This document shows, one piece after another, positions 10,801-24,600 of a stretch of 64,000 bases of DNA (positions are counted from its first letter, which is position 1; each line of letters starts with the position of its first letter). Below the pieces are notes generated by a model, which saw only the letters and a program-made list of their open reading frames with translations, was not told the origin of the DNA and did no database searches. Made by a program: the position numbers and the translations under genes. Source of the stretch: Typha latifolia (Eukaryota > Streptophyta > Magnoliopsida > Poales > Typhaceae); NCBI GenBank assembly GCA_019914945.1, contig CM034108.1, positions 5,466,001-5,530,000 of the forward strand, given 5' to 3'.

Positions 10801-13800
10801 GAGCATGCCTATTGCATATTGTGATGGATATTGTTGCTTTTAGTTTAATTTATTCAGCATTAATATGAATTAAAATTTATTAGGTTAGTGAGTGGATTCC
10901 ACTCACTGAGCTATAGTTGTTGGCTCACGGGTTCTTTTGTTTTTTTGTATTTGTTTATTTACTGAGCGAGATGTACCCGAACTCCACCTCCACTTAGAAT
11001 TCACCTATTTACCTTTCCGCTCTTTTGATTTTATGCTTTAGATTAGACATTTTATTTATTTAGTTTAGAGACTCAAAAACATTAACATTGTTTTATATTT
11101 TTATTGCAATTAGTTATAAAATTTAATATAGCACATTCTTATTTATTTATTTATTTTGCCATCGTACACGTAGAGAGTATTAATAAGGCTTCGTGCATCT
11201 CAAGCATATTGAGATGCATGGCCGGTCATGATTCCTATTTTGGGTCGTGACAACTGTTGAGATCTTCCACCTCTTAACCTGTGTCATGCCTTAGTTAGAG
11301 AAGCATCTCTTCTCCTCTTTCAATCGGAGAAGAAAGATGATGAACGGATTATCTATTAAGACGATCCACTTTGGCAATTTTATAAAGGATCCACCTAGGC
11401 GGATCTCACTTACAACAATCTGCTTGAAGTGGATGGTGAGTAAATCACAATCTGTTTAGAAAAGATATTGTTCTCGGGCAAGTGAAAAGGCATATCAGTG
11501 CCCTAGCCTTCTCCAACTATCGTGGGAGGGCTCAAGGTGCCTCCTAATGCTGTAGAATGCTGTCGGAAGCCAATTTGAAGTAGTCCAAGTTGGTTTTTGT
11601 GGGTGCCATCGGCAACTTGATACGACAGGGATTGGATCTAATTGTCTCGAGTTAAATCACTTTTGTTTTCAAAGAATAAAGATTCTGGCTCTCACGTTTG
11701 AATGCGAGAAAGTCACGTTCGAACGCCTACACACGTTCACAAATACAGAGAATGTGTTTTGCCCGTTCAAACACGCTCGAGCCCATTAGAACGCGCTTGA
11801 CAATGATGTATTGTTTTTACGGTTATCTTTTGTTTGTTTTGCTTGTTAGGTTGACCTCTAAATATGTGGAAGGCAACCTTATTATAGGTATCGAATGAAT
11901 TGAGTTTCTTCCCAAAATATTCTTCTCTCCTTCTCTTGTTCTCTCCTACCATGGCTACACCGCCTCTAACCTCGTCGACCGACCTACCACCTTAGACCCT
12001 TAGGGTTGACCTACTTCTTTCTCTTCTTCTACTCTTCCTACCATTGCCTCAACCCTATCCACCATCCCTAACCTTCCACTACTAGTAATCCTATAGGTGC
12101 CACCCCATCATCCCCGGTCTACCACCACTATATTCCACCTAGGAGTCCATGCCTCCACCCACAAATCTCAATTTCCGCTTGGATCTGAATTCATCAGTTC
12201 TGACGTTTCGACCCTTGTACATTATTTTGACAATATCTCTCGATCTAGCCATCCAATTCAAATAAAATTAGATTAGTTGGTAAGCCCTTTTACAGGGCTA
12301 CAATATATCAAAATGTCACGTCGATCCAATGGTTAAATCTGTCAGGAAATATCTTGAAAGCTCTGTGTAAATCTCTGCCCAGATCTGGTTGTGAATCAAA
12401 TTAACCTTTTTTAAGGAGAGATTGTATCACAACCCTGGTCATGTGCCAACCTAGCATTGGGATGGGTCATGCCTACCAGCACAAGCACCCCTCAGGCAGG
12501 ACAGGTGGTCTGCAGAAGCAAACCTGAAAATTCAGGTTTGATTATAGATACATACCATCATTTTGAAATGTCTTTTTGATCTCCTCAATTTTGTATTCTA
12601 CTAGCTGCCAGAGAACCCTTCTATGGTTAAAGAGATCCCAAAACTTAGCAGAGTTTCTAAGATAACTAATGAACTTTGAAGTAGCAGTACCTTTGATGCT
12701 GCCCATAGTTATTCCTATTGATCTTCACAATCAGACTCATAGTTCCCATTTATATTTCATGAGAACATGTCGAAGTTCTTGATTTTCATGTACCCATAAA
12801 TATACCAATTGAACTTAGAAATTGACAAATCATGAATTACCATACCTGAACAAGATATCCTTTTATCACCAGAGAACTGATTCTTCTCAATACTTTACTA
12901 GACCGGAAGCAAAGCACTTCCAGAAGCAAGTCCCATTAGATGTAAATGTAGATGACCAGACATTACTCTATGGGAATAACCTCCATACATATCACATACT
13001 GGTAGAGGTAACATGATGGATTGCCTTGCTGGTCAACATAATCGGCACATGTTCATACATATCTTGCCAATAAATTATTGAATTGATACGAGGGGAGTAT
13101 CTTGATACTGTCATGAACATCCATGTAGGTGTGTGCCACTAGGAATTGAACATATTTTACTTTAAACAAACTTAATTTGGGGTCTCTTTCATCCATTTCA
13201 ATGCTTGATTTATATAAATTATACTTCAAGTTTTAAAATCAAATAAACATATGCTATACTAATATCTAACGTTGGAAGACTTAATTCAGCCCTTAAAACC
13301 TATTTTAAGGCCCTAGAAAGGTTCAAAGATTGTTTTTTTCAGCATGTCAAGCTCAATTACATACTGGTTCACCACAGTATGTGCTAGCAATAAGTACCAC
13401 ACCAAGCTAAGGTTCACACACCGAGCCACTAGCACAAGTATCCTTGGTTAAAAGTAACTCTTGCTTTTTTTCTTCTTTTTTTTTGCATGGAGCTATTATG
13501 AATGTTGTTAGCACAATTTGCACAAAATGGGTTGTCAAGTTAGGTCTAGTTGGTGCATGCAGAAAAATCTTTCAAACTTTTCTGCAAGCCAAACCATTGA
13601 AATTCATGGATGTTGGACTCCTACTACAACATGTTAGATGACATTAAGAGATAGAAAGAAGAGTTCATGGAACCTGGAAGACCAAACCAATCGCAAGAAA
13701 AGCATGTATAGGCACCATTATGTTGCATCTAAAAGCCTGCAAGGCAACAAGTGAACAAAAAGGCAGTCAAGGTAAAAAGAAATAGGGTCAAATTCAAATT

Positions 13801-15558
13801 GGATTTCTTTAATAATTGATAACAAAATGAGTACCACTTCAAGCAATTGTGAGACAAAAGTAGAGAGGGAAAGAAGATAGAGATGAAGACACTTTATATG
13901 TAAATTCTACATCAATTATTGCTACAGAAGATAAGTATCCATGTGAGACATTTCAACATAAGAATAACAAATAAGGCCATGTTAGGAGTGACAATGGATC
14001 AATTTATTGCATGTCCAAATAGGTGTAGTGCATTCGTCTTTGCAAATACAAGTACATAAGAAAGTCTATAATCTGATTGGTTTAAAATGAAGAGGAATGT
14101 CAATAGGATAGCAGTCACATCTATGTTGTTCTGAATAGAAAAATATAAGGCACTATTACTTCACATATATAACATCTCCAGGGGACATAGCTAGGGCAAA
14201 TAAATTAGGGAATTAAGAAAAGAATTATATATATATTACCCCTCTATACTTACTTATAAAATCATTTTACCTCCATATATAATTTTTTGTATTAAACCAA
14301 TTATTATACTTATTGACTAAAATGAAAATGTTAGAATTTCTGACCTATCTAACAAAGCCCCACCCGAATTACCAAAATGCCCCTGTTATATTAGTTAGAC
14401 AAACTAATAAGAATAAGGGTGCTTTGCGCATTTTGGTAATTTATTGTATTTGTTATAAAAGAGCATTTTGGTAATTTAAGAAATCTCTGTTAATTTGGAC
14501 TAAACATTTTACTTTAATTATAAGCATAGGAACTAGTTTGGTCCAAAAATTATACAATGGAGTAAATTGATTTAACAGTAGTACATATGAGTAAAGTGAT
14601 TATATGCATAAGTACAAGAGAGTAAGATGAATTTAACCCTAGAAAAAAGTCAAAAAGAAATCGAGGATGTGACTATAGACTTTTGTTATTTTAAATATAT
14701 ATTATAATAGATCTAATTCAAACATAATACCTAGTTACCTATATCAAAATCCTGAGAACATTCTATATTGATTCAGCTGGAAGGGCATAAATTCAGCATA
14801 AATAAACACTGGGTATAGAAGTCATGTTGGATGGATAGTATCCAACCTGATTCCTCTCCAGGTGAAAAGGGAAAAGAGCCCCTAGGAATGTTTAAGATAT
14901 AGTAAGTTCACCTGAGGCATATAAATAGCTACAGCAATAGCACCAAAATAATTCGCCAGCAAAAGCCCAGAACCAAGCAATGCAATGTTCCTGACACCAA
15001 GCTTTGTTGCCAAGGTTGATATTTCAAACCTACAGAAAGAATTAAACATGTGGAGAACGAATAGTTAATGTATGTATGTTTGACATTCATTGATATATGC
15101 ATGTAGAACATCCTTATATCCATTAGTTTTCTATGCTAATAAATCATAAAATTATGACCACGATACAAAAATCTAAATAATGGATCAAGATATCAGAGAC
15201 AAAAACCATAAGAGATGAAATTAAAGTTGAACAAGCAACTAGGAAAAAAAGGGATATTAATCTATACTAGAAACATATCCAATGATATCCACATATCCAT
15301 AAAAGAAGGAACTTTTGATAGTGTAATAAGTGATGCAAGAAAAAAGCACGAGTAATCCCAACAAAACTAAGTTAGGTTGATTATCAATAAATGAAGAACA
15401 AAATGTATGACTTTAAAACCAACGATGGCCGTGCCACGGGCACGAACTATGCCAACCGCCGGCCGGTACGACACGTGCTGTAAGAAAAGGAGAGAAAAAG
15501 ATAACATCTTTGCCGTCGCCCGAACTCGTGTCGAGTGCCCAAGCCCAAGGGAGGGGAA

Positions 15559-15600
<42 letters not shown>

Positions 15601-18600
15601 GGGATCCGGAACTTAAGTTTTAACCGATAGACCCTCTCTCTCTCTTTCTCGATCTCTCTCTTTCTCTTTCTTCCCCTCCCTCGGGCTAGGGCACCTGACG
15701 CGAGCTCGGGCGTCGGTGACAACGAAAGCGAGCAGCGATGGCGACGGCGACGGCCAGCGATGTCAACGAGCTCGACAATGAGGTCAATGGCGAAGCTATT
15801 AGGAAGGGTGCCGTGCGGCACTCCTCATGCCACGTGCTGGTACGTCACCGACACGGCCATCCATGTTTAAAACTATTACACAATGACTAACACATATGTT
15901 GCACAATTATATGATTATAACAAGAACGATAATGAGGATGGTGCCACACTACAATGCACAAGCACAATAGTAGTAAGTTCTAGAGCTGCACATTTATATA
16001 CAAAATGAAAAAGGAAAAAAAAAGAACAATATCAATCGTGGATGACAGAGGTGCATTGTTAATGTATATAATTATGATCGTGGAAGTCAGCTAAGACGCC
16101 AATTTCAGTAGCTATATCCTGTTAATCTCCTCACTTCTCACCAAAAAGATTGTCTAAACTAATACATTTCCTAAGATTTATCTCTTATGTTGCTATAGTT
16201 GTTATTATCTATTATAGCATTAAGTCTTACTAGTATTCTCTAAAAAAAAGCCATTTTTTCCAAATTTAACCAAGATTTGACTCTAATTTTGTGATACCAT
16301 TCTTTTTACAAAAAAAATAGGAAAATTGCCTTTCATAGACCACTGATCGATGGATTTACATTATATTCCAATTAGTATTTTTTTGGAATTGGAAAATTGA
16401 AGAAATCCAAATTTCCCCTAGTTTAGCTGACATTGGGGTCTTAAAATTGGAAGCTAGTTTGAATTGAACAATCATGTAAATTCACCAATTTCTTTAAACG
16501 CTTACGCTAATAGAGAATTGTGGTTTTATTCTTTTATAATTCAACACTCCCTCTTTCTCAGCTTGAGTCTTTTAATAAGCCCAATAAGTGGATTTGAATT
16601 AAATGGGTGGTAGTTTAATATTTAAATAAAGGATAAGCATAATGTGATTCAAACTTAGGACCTTCTCTGATATAATTTAATTCACCAATAACTCTAAAAG
16701 CTTAAGCTGATAGAAAGCGATAGTTATATTTTTATATTCAAACACATTGATATGTAGATAAACTAAATCTTTCCTTCAATTTATCACCAATTTCACATAA
16801 TTCTCCAATTTCTTTATTACTAGGAATATGAAAAATCTGTTTCTTTTTTTCCACCAAACCAAGGCATTTGAAGTTACTATGGATTGATTTAAGCTTACTC
16901 AATATAATGTAGAAAGCATTGTCAGCAGGATCAGTTGATCCCGATCTATGCCCGATCCAAACTCTCTCTTTCTCTTTTTTCTCTCTTTTACTCTTTCTTT
17001 CTCTTTTTCTCTCTTTACCATATAACCATTGTTTCTCTTACGGAGAAATTTAGCTCCAGTGAGCTTCGGCGACACAGATCTAACTCCGGTAAACTCTGGT
17101 ATATAATTTTTTAATTTTATTTCTTTATTTCTATCTCCATTTTTTCATTTCTTCCACTCTCTTTTTCTTCTCTTTTCTTCTTCTTCATTGTACCAAAGTT
17201 TTTCTTTTTTTTTGGGTTTTTCTTTCACTCGCTCTCTCTCTAATCTCTTATTCTTTTTAGTTTTCACTGCACCATAATTTTTCCTTTTTCTAATTTTTTT
17301 TTAATTTTTCTAAATCTAAAAAAAATTGTATTTTAAAATAATATTTAGAATTTACATAATTAATAAAAGTCTGATCCGATCCAGGCAAACGATACGGCTA
17401 ATACGGGCGATTCGGCCAATATGTATCGTTTTCTCAAAAGGTCGATCACGATCCTGATCCCGATTTTTCAAATCTTGATAGAGAGCATAAACAACTTGCA
17501 TGTCGAAGTGCTCACTGAAGCAAACTTCTACACTTCAGCAATAAAATTATAAAAGAAGATTTGGTATTGCAAGATTATCCGTAACTTCTATAATTATGTT
17601 TCATACCTAATCTTCTTCCCTTCAATGATACCCTTAATGTCAACTTGCTCCGGTGGCAGTATCCTAAAATTGCAACCAAGAAATTGGAGCAATCTACCTA
17701 TTTTCTGGCCCTCTAATTGCATGGAATTCATCCACTCCTATTTTGCTTTGGCCAGAAAGTAGGCACCACTTTCTAAAGGGTGAAAATAAGGTTGACAATA
17801 ACAAAAGAACACAATTCTTGTGGAGCCTATCTGTGCACTAGCTAGCCATCAACATCACAGAAAACAAGCTTGAACTATGATGAAGGTATAATGATGATTG
17901 CCCTCTTAAAAGTTGGCAGTACTTAGTGGGCTTTGAAATTGATATATCAAAACCAAAATATTATAAAATACTAAACTACTGAAATGGCCAAAACAAACCA
18001 ACCTTCGTCCCACGAGCTAAGCACAATTTCAATATTCTGGAAGCCGTTATAAACCAAAACCATGTCTACTCTAGAAGTTGATATTTTGGAGTTTGGACCT
18101 TCTTATAAAGTAGTAAGCAAGTTCAGCCAAAACTGAGACTGACACTTCGAAGTTCCAACGTTGTGAAAAACCAAAAACATGTCTACACTTAGATCCTAAG
18201 CTAATTAAATTTACAAGATCATTTATCTGTTAGGAAGGGAAAAAAGAAAAAATATTAAAAATAGAAAAGTTAAAAACATCAATATATTTTTGCATACAAA
18301 TAGAAATTCTGGCCAGCTTATGACCTGCCAGTAAGAATATATCAACTAAACTATGAGAAGATAACAATGTTTTGAAAAGCGGCCGCAGGTGGCGGGCGGT
18401 CACCCCACCGCCTAGTGCCAAGACGGAAGGCGGGCGACAAGGCGAGTGACAAGGCAGTCTAGCATTTTTAATATAAATAAATAAATAAGCATGGTATATA
18501 GAGAAATTTTAATAGTGCACTAAATCAAAACACTAAATAACATAATTACATTGGCTAATTGTTTATTAGTGATAACTGAATAACTGAGATATCTGATTAC

Positions 18601-21600
18601 TAACTCTAGTTTATTCGCATGAATCACATTTCAAAATCCTCTAATTAGAAATTATATACTTAAATAGCAGGCAATTAGTAATAATGCATGACAGTGAAAA
18701 AAAAAATTCTTTCTCTATAATCTTAATTCAATAATTCATAAAGCAATTAGCAATTAACTCCTCTAAATTTCTAATTAATTCCTATAACTATATATCATAG
18801 CAGATTAAGAGTAATTGAAAAATTAAGCTAGGGAAAATTGGGAGCATTTAAGCTCGAGAAAAGAAAGCAGTAAACCCATTGATTCATGATGGGAGAGAGT
18901 GGGAGAGAGAGAAACTGAGAGAGTGAGAGAGAGAGAGAGAGAGAGGAGATATGAGTACCGTTGTGGGAGAGACTAACTAAGAGAGTGGGAGAGAGAGCAT
19001 CACACGTTACCGCCCGATGCCACCGGCCGCTTGTTGCCTTCGCTATGGTTGCCACCTTTCACTACCGTCGGCTATGGAAGAGCTAGTTCTAGGGTTTGTC
19101 GGTGAGAGATGTGCAGCGAGAGAGAGAGAGAGAGAAAATGATAGAGATCAACATGGCGTTTGATTTTTTTTTATATTAGTTAGTTTTATTAAACCCGGTC
19201 CACTGTAAAACCCAACCCACTCACTAATAACTGCATCTTGACTTGGCGGGCCAAAGTGCTAGCCCGTCAAGGCACTTGGCCGCCTTTTGCCGACGCCTTT
19301 CAACATGGCAGGGCGGCCGGTGTGCCGCACCGCCATGGCGGCCGCCTTTTCCGCTTTTCAAAACAGTGGAAAATAACAATCGATAACATAGTGGTGGTAC
19401 TTCCCAATGTGTTGAAGTCTGCTTTCTATAAAAATGTAGTTTGAGAACGCATGATCTAACTAATGGCCTACCAATGGCATCCAAGTCAGCTTTCTTATAA
19501 AACCAAATTAGGAAGTCACCACAAGAGGAAACTAAAATTTGCAAGTCTAAATCCTGCAGAAATTGCACAGCACGCATATATGTGTCTGCAAAGCTAACAA
19601 ACATGGAAGACAAAGTTTCAGCTTACTGTAAAGTCCAGGAATCTCATGCATCAATATTCAGAAGGAAGCTATTTTGGTTACTCACTTGCGATCTCCTTCT
19701 ACATCTGGAAGATCTTTGGTTATAGCTATGACCAAAGCAAATAATGTCACAAAGCACGTGATGAAAGCAACAGGTGAGCTGCAGATAGAAAGATGTACAT
19801 GGAATTAAACATCACAATCATGGATGCATGTGTCTTCAATGAGATAGATGCAAGAGCAGCTTTTACAAATTTATAAGTACATGCATACTACTCATGGTCC
19901 ATCATTTCAAGATTTCATAGGTATAAGTTAAAGAGCAATGTGGCAAAATATGTAACTCTTTACCTCCATTGAAATGTAAGTCCCAGTGCAGCTCTAGTAG
20001 CATAGTATACACCAAAATTAAGGAGAAAACCACGCACCTAATCAATTTGAGAGAGAAAAAGTTGGTGACTAAAAGGCCTAAATTGTAATTAATGCTAAAA
20101 GAAGGAATCGAGCACAAAACAAATTAGTATAAAACTCTATGAAAACAAATCAGAAAAAAAGGAGAAGAAAACAATCTGTTTCTTATGAGTTCAGTCCAAT
20201 ATTCCTCCTGTCAGCTCTATTACATAAATTCAAGGAGAAAACAAAGAAAATAAGCTAGAAATCCTTTCACTCGTAAGTTTTCAATCCCTGGAAATCTGGA
20301 ATGTTTAACTATTTGATCGGTAGTGACAGTAAAATTGTACACTGGTGGAACTAAACCACAGATGAAAAAATGTGACTAATCCAATACAATAATCTAAAGT
20401 GCTCTACAGATTTTTAACTATTATAATTAATCAGCAAACCCATGTCATATGACAAAGCGCCTTCTGAATGCAGTGTAACAAATTCACATCCAAGTCCATA
20501 AAAGCATCAGCAATTAAGAAACTTGAAACCCAGTTTCCCGAAAACCTATCAAGCATTATAATTCACATCCAAGTCCATAAAAGCATCAGCAATTAAGAAA
20601 CTTGAAAACCCAGTTTCCAGAAAACCTATTAAGCATTATAATTGATATTGCACGTAAAGTTTTGTTATAGGCTAGATTATGTGAAATGCATATATATGAG
20701 TATGATTATGTGATGATTAGTTAATACTTCAAACTTATCCACCTAAGTAGTTAACCCATGGGCTATTAGTCACATTCAACGATTGTCACACCAATAGCAC
20801 ATGTATTAATACCCTATTGGCATGGCACATGCTAGTCGGCATGCCCCAATGTGCCACTGGCATACTAGCATGCTTCTAAATAAGTTCTTTAAGAATATTT
20901 ATGCATATTTGAGTTCTAATATATATTTACTAAAGCTTATGTTAAGAGTTTTTGATCCTAGATAATATTGTAAAAGACTTAAATATAGCAATAGTCAAGT
21001 AGAAATGATGAAATATAATTAAACACATAATCTCACATAATTATCAAATAATTTTCCTTTCCTTTCCCTTTTGATTTGTATGCTTTGAATAGTATTTTAT
21101 ATAGATCTAGTACAAAATGCTAGATTTGTGTAGAATGACTCCTAAAAATGATAGATCTAGCTTCATTTTATATTTTCTAAGATAATAAATCTTATATTTG
21201 GTTTCTAAACCAAAGAAAATAAGAAAAAAAAATTTAGGAGATTTGAAATTCCCATCCTTGGATGGACCTCCTCTTTCTCCTCCTTTTCTTCTTTTTGGTT
21301 TGAGAAATAATCCTACTAACAAAAGGCCTCAAAAGGGAGTCTCTTTGAGTAATCTAGATAGGTATCAAGCGGCAATAAGGACGTGTAGCTCGATATCTTC
21401 AATATTGAAGAGTACGAGTGATACATGCAACGGGCATGCCTCTACATGAGGGAGTAGCATGACATGACCCACGCCACATGCCAACACACCACCGGCATGG
21501 CAATCCATGGTCACATTCACTTCAACTCAACATAATACCAAGTACTCAAATAAGGAATAATCTTTCAGTTTTCATTCCATGGAAAGTACAATGGAAAAAA

Positions 21601-24600
21601 AAAGGTCATGTTCAAATTGAAATACTACTACCTAGTTCTCCTTTTGTACTCCCGACTAGAGTCATATATGTGAAAGAGCAAAAGTATGATTATATGGTAG
21701 CTCACACAGGGAAGAAATTATGCCTCCCTACTTGGCTTGATCTGTTTTATTTTCATAAGTAATTTTTAACAAGGAAAACTACTTGAGAACACAGTAGGAG
21801 CAAGACATTCTTTTGCTTCATCTACTGTTCTTCACAATAGAATATTCTGTCTTCTAAGGCGCACTAAGAAGATAACAGATTCCACCAAGACTTTGATCAT
21901 TTTTGGTAGTCAGTACCTAATACCCATGCACTTAATGCACATAAGAGGATGGTAAATGTAAAAATGATTGGCGTAGGAGATTATTCCATTATCTCGTAGC
22001 ACAACCATTTTCTTCACAATTTACTATTTATCCACAAGTGAATTCTAAAATTTATGGTCCTATGATTTCCAGTCAAGTGCTTTGTCAATGTTTAGTAAAT
22101 CCAGGGGCAAGAAAAAGGCCAAAAGCATACCGTTGCAATAATAAGAAATGCAGCAACAGGATATCTCTTTAATCTGAATGGAGGAACAGAATATATGGTG
22201 CCAAGAAAAAGTCCGAGGCAGTAGAGAGAAGTGATGAATGATCCAAAGTTCCATGCAACAATAAGAAGTCCAGCTGCTGCAAAGAATAATACCAAAAACC
22301 ATGCTGACTGGACTGAGAGGTCACCAGCAGCTATCGGCAAATATGGCTTGTTTACCCTGAATAATCATAACTAATGTAGGGAAATATATACACTGAGGCA
22401 AACAGCAAATAAAGAGTTTAGAAAATGAAAGCTGCAATGATGGGAATTTCATCAACTAGGAGAAAGATGAAAAATAGGATCGCATGGTGAGACATGAGGG
22501 ATGTACTTATAAGCAGATAGTGCATAACATAACTAAAGTAAAAAGCAAAAAATATAAGATCAACATACTTGTCAATCCCGATATCATAAATCTGATTAAT
22601 TCCAACAATATAACCATTGCCACAGATAAGTGCGACAAGTCCATAGAATGCCTTGAATGTCAACCACCAGTTTATCAGGTTTGGGTTCTCTATCAGAGCT
22701 TTTGCGACCAAAGCTCTAACATCAGGAGAAAGACAATTGAATATGAATCAGAAGTCTGAGGAGCTCCATTCAAGATTGAAATGGCAGAAACTACTAATTA
22801 GTTGAAAACACATCTAGTCAAAAGTTTAGGCACTTACGAGGATCCTAAAGCAGTTCCGCGAATGGTATGAGGCCTCAAAAATCTCCAACATGAATCTCTT
22901 AACTCAGAAATTTTGTTCAACAACGGACTGGACCCGGCTGCATCAGCTTGAGAAGATGCCTGTGAACAACCCAAACTTGTGAGATTGTCTTGAGTGAAAA
23001 AGAGCTGCATCGTTGCTTGTTGATAATGTATTTTTCCCTTAGCCACATGAAGAATAGTACAATATAGATAGAAAGATACTATTTTGTAGTTTTCTAAGTT
23101 TGCTGATCCTTCATTTTTTTAAGGAAACAATATTAGAGACAGAAAATAGTGAAATACTACATCGTAATAGCTATGCGATCATTGCATTTTATTCTCAGCA
23201 AAGTAAAGTAGCTAACATATATTTAGAAATAGTTAAGAATATAACTACAAAATGTAGTGCCAACAAATTATGCAATCCAAAAGAACTGAGGAAAAAAACA
23301 CATAATAAGAAAACTTGTGTCCTATGTGATTACAAATTGGGAACACTACTCATATTAGTTTACCATTGAGATAAAGTAGATATCTGAGTTTTACTATAAT
23401 ATCTAAGTATCTTATAGATTGTTTAAATGAATGGAACTTTGGAACATGAGATATTGCATATTGTTCAAGCATACAATTCAATAAAATTCATATTCTTTTT
23501 ACTACATCTTAGAATTCAAAGCAAGATAAATTGGGAATGCCATGCACTAATCATACTAAGGATGCTAGTTACCACTTGTCATTAGTTAAACAAAGGCAAA
23601 TTGGATTATACCAGAAGATGCCCCATGATTCCCAACTTGTGGAGCAGGTCCAAAGCAATCATATTGATATCACAATGCTGACTCAACAGCTACAGTATGG
23701 CACATTCCAACAAGGGTCTTTCTTCATACCTATTTCCTTACAAATTATGGAATAGTGCCAAATTTAAGGTTCTTAGTTTTACTAAATAACTCTTTTTTTC
23801 TCTGCAACACTATAATAAAGTTATTAATTATATTAGTCTCGACATTTCCATTCATACATCTTGAAATATGTCACCTTAATGTTGCAGAACCTAATGTCTG
23901 GTCAATTATTGTAGATTAGGCTTCAAAGAAATTCCAAAGTATGAATAACTCAGTTGAATCTACTGCAGTGAAACTGCTTCTTTTTAGCTTGATATTTTTT
24001 TGTATTAGGAAGTGAATGTGTAAATGTAATTATGTAATGGATTGAACGTTAAATATATTTACGAGTGATTGTGTATGTGATGTTGCTTAACATGAGTTAA
24101 ATTGGTTGTGGAGGAGTCAAATATTGGTTATAGGTGAAGAAGCTTATACCCTGATGGTAACGCTCCTACTACTAGTAGCATTTGATGCACTCAGCTTACT
24201 GTATAGTGTTATTACGTATATGCACTATATCTACATCTATCATGCAAAACCTGACACTTCTCTTGGACTTCTTTCCTTTTCAATTTGTGATTTAAAATCA
24301 TGAGGAGAAAAAAAAATAAGTACCTTTCAGAGGGGGGTTTCAAGTTCCATATCAATGAAGGAGGCTAAATGGACTTAGACTTCCATTTGTCTTGTTTCAA
24401 CAAAACGTAGCTTTCAAGTTGAATAAAGTTATTGACTGAGAATTTCTTTAGTAGTCATGGACACCGCTAACACTTCTAGCAGCAATGGCTTAATAATTTT
24501 CGCCTATCAGACGTTCGAGACATCCTAAATTCTTAGCACCAGAACTTCATCTGCAGCTTAGCCCAATTGATATTGGCCTCGAGTATCTTGAAAATATTCC

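Noticed and set aside
15447..15821. 124-codon minus-strand frame rich in Ser-Leu and Arg-Glu
   Set aside because: Its composition comes from a (GA)n repeat within a MITE that has defined ends and a target duplication.
22060..22340. Two overlapping minus-strand frames of about 80 codons
   Set aside because: One is the HST exon 22131-22356 read through into the intron; the other is its frame shadow.
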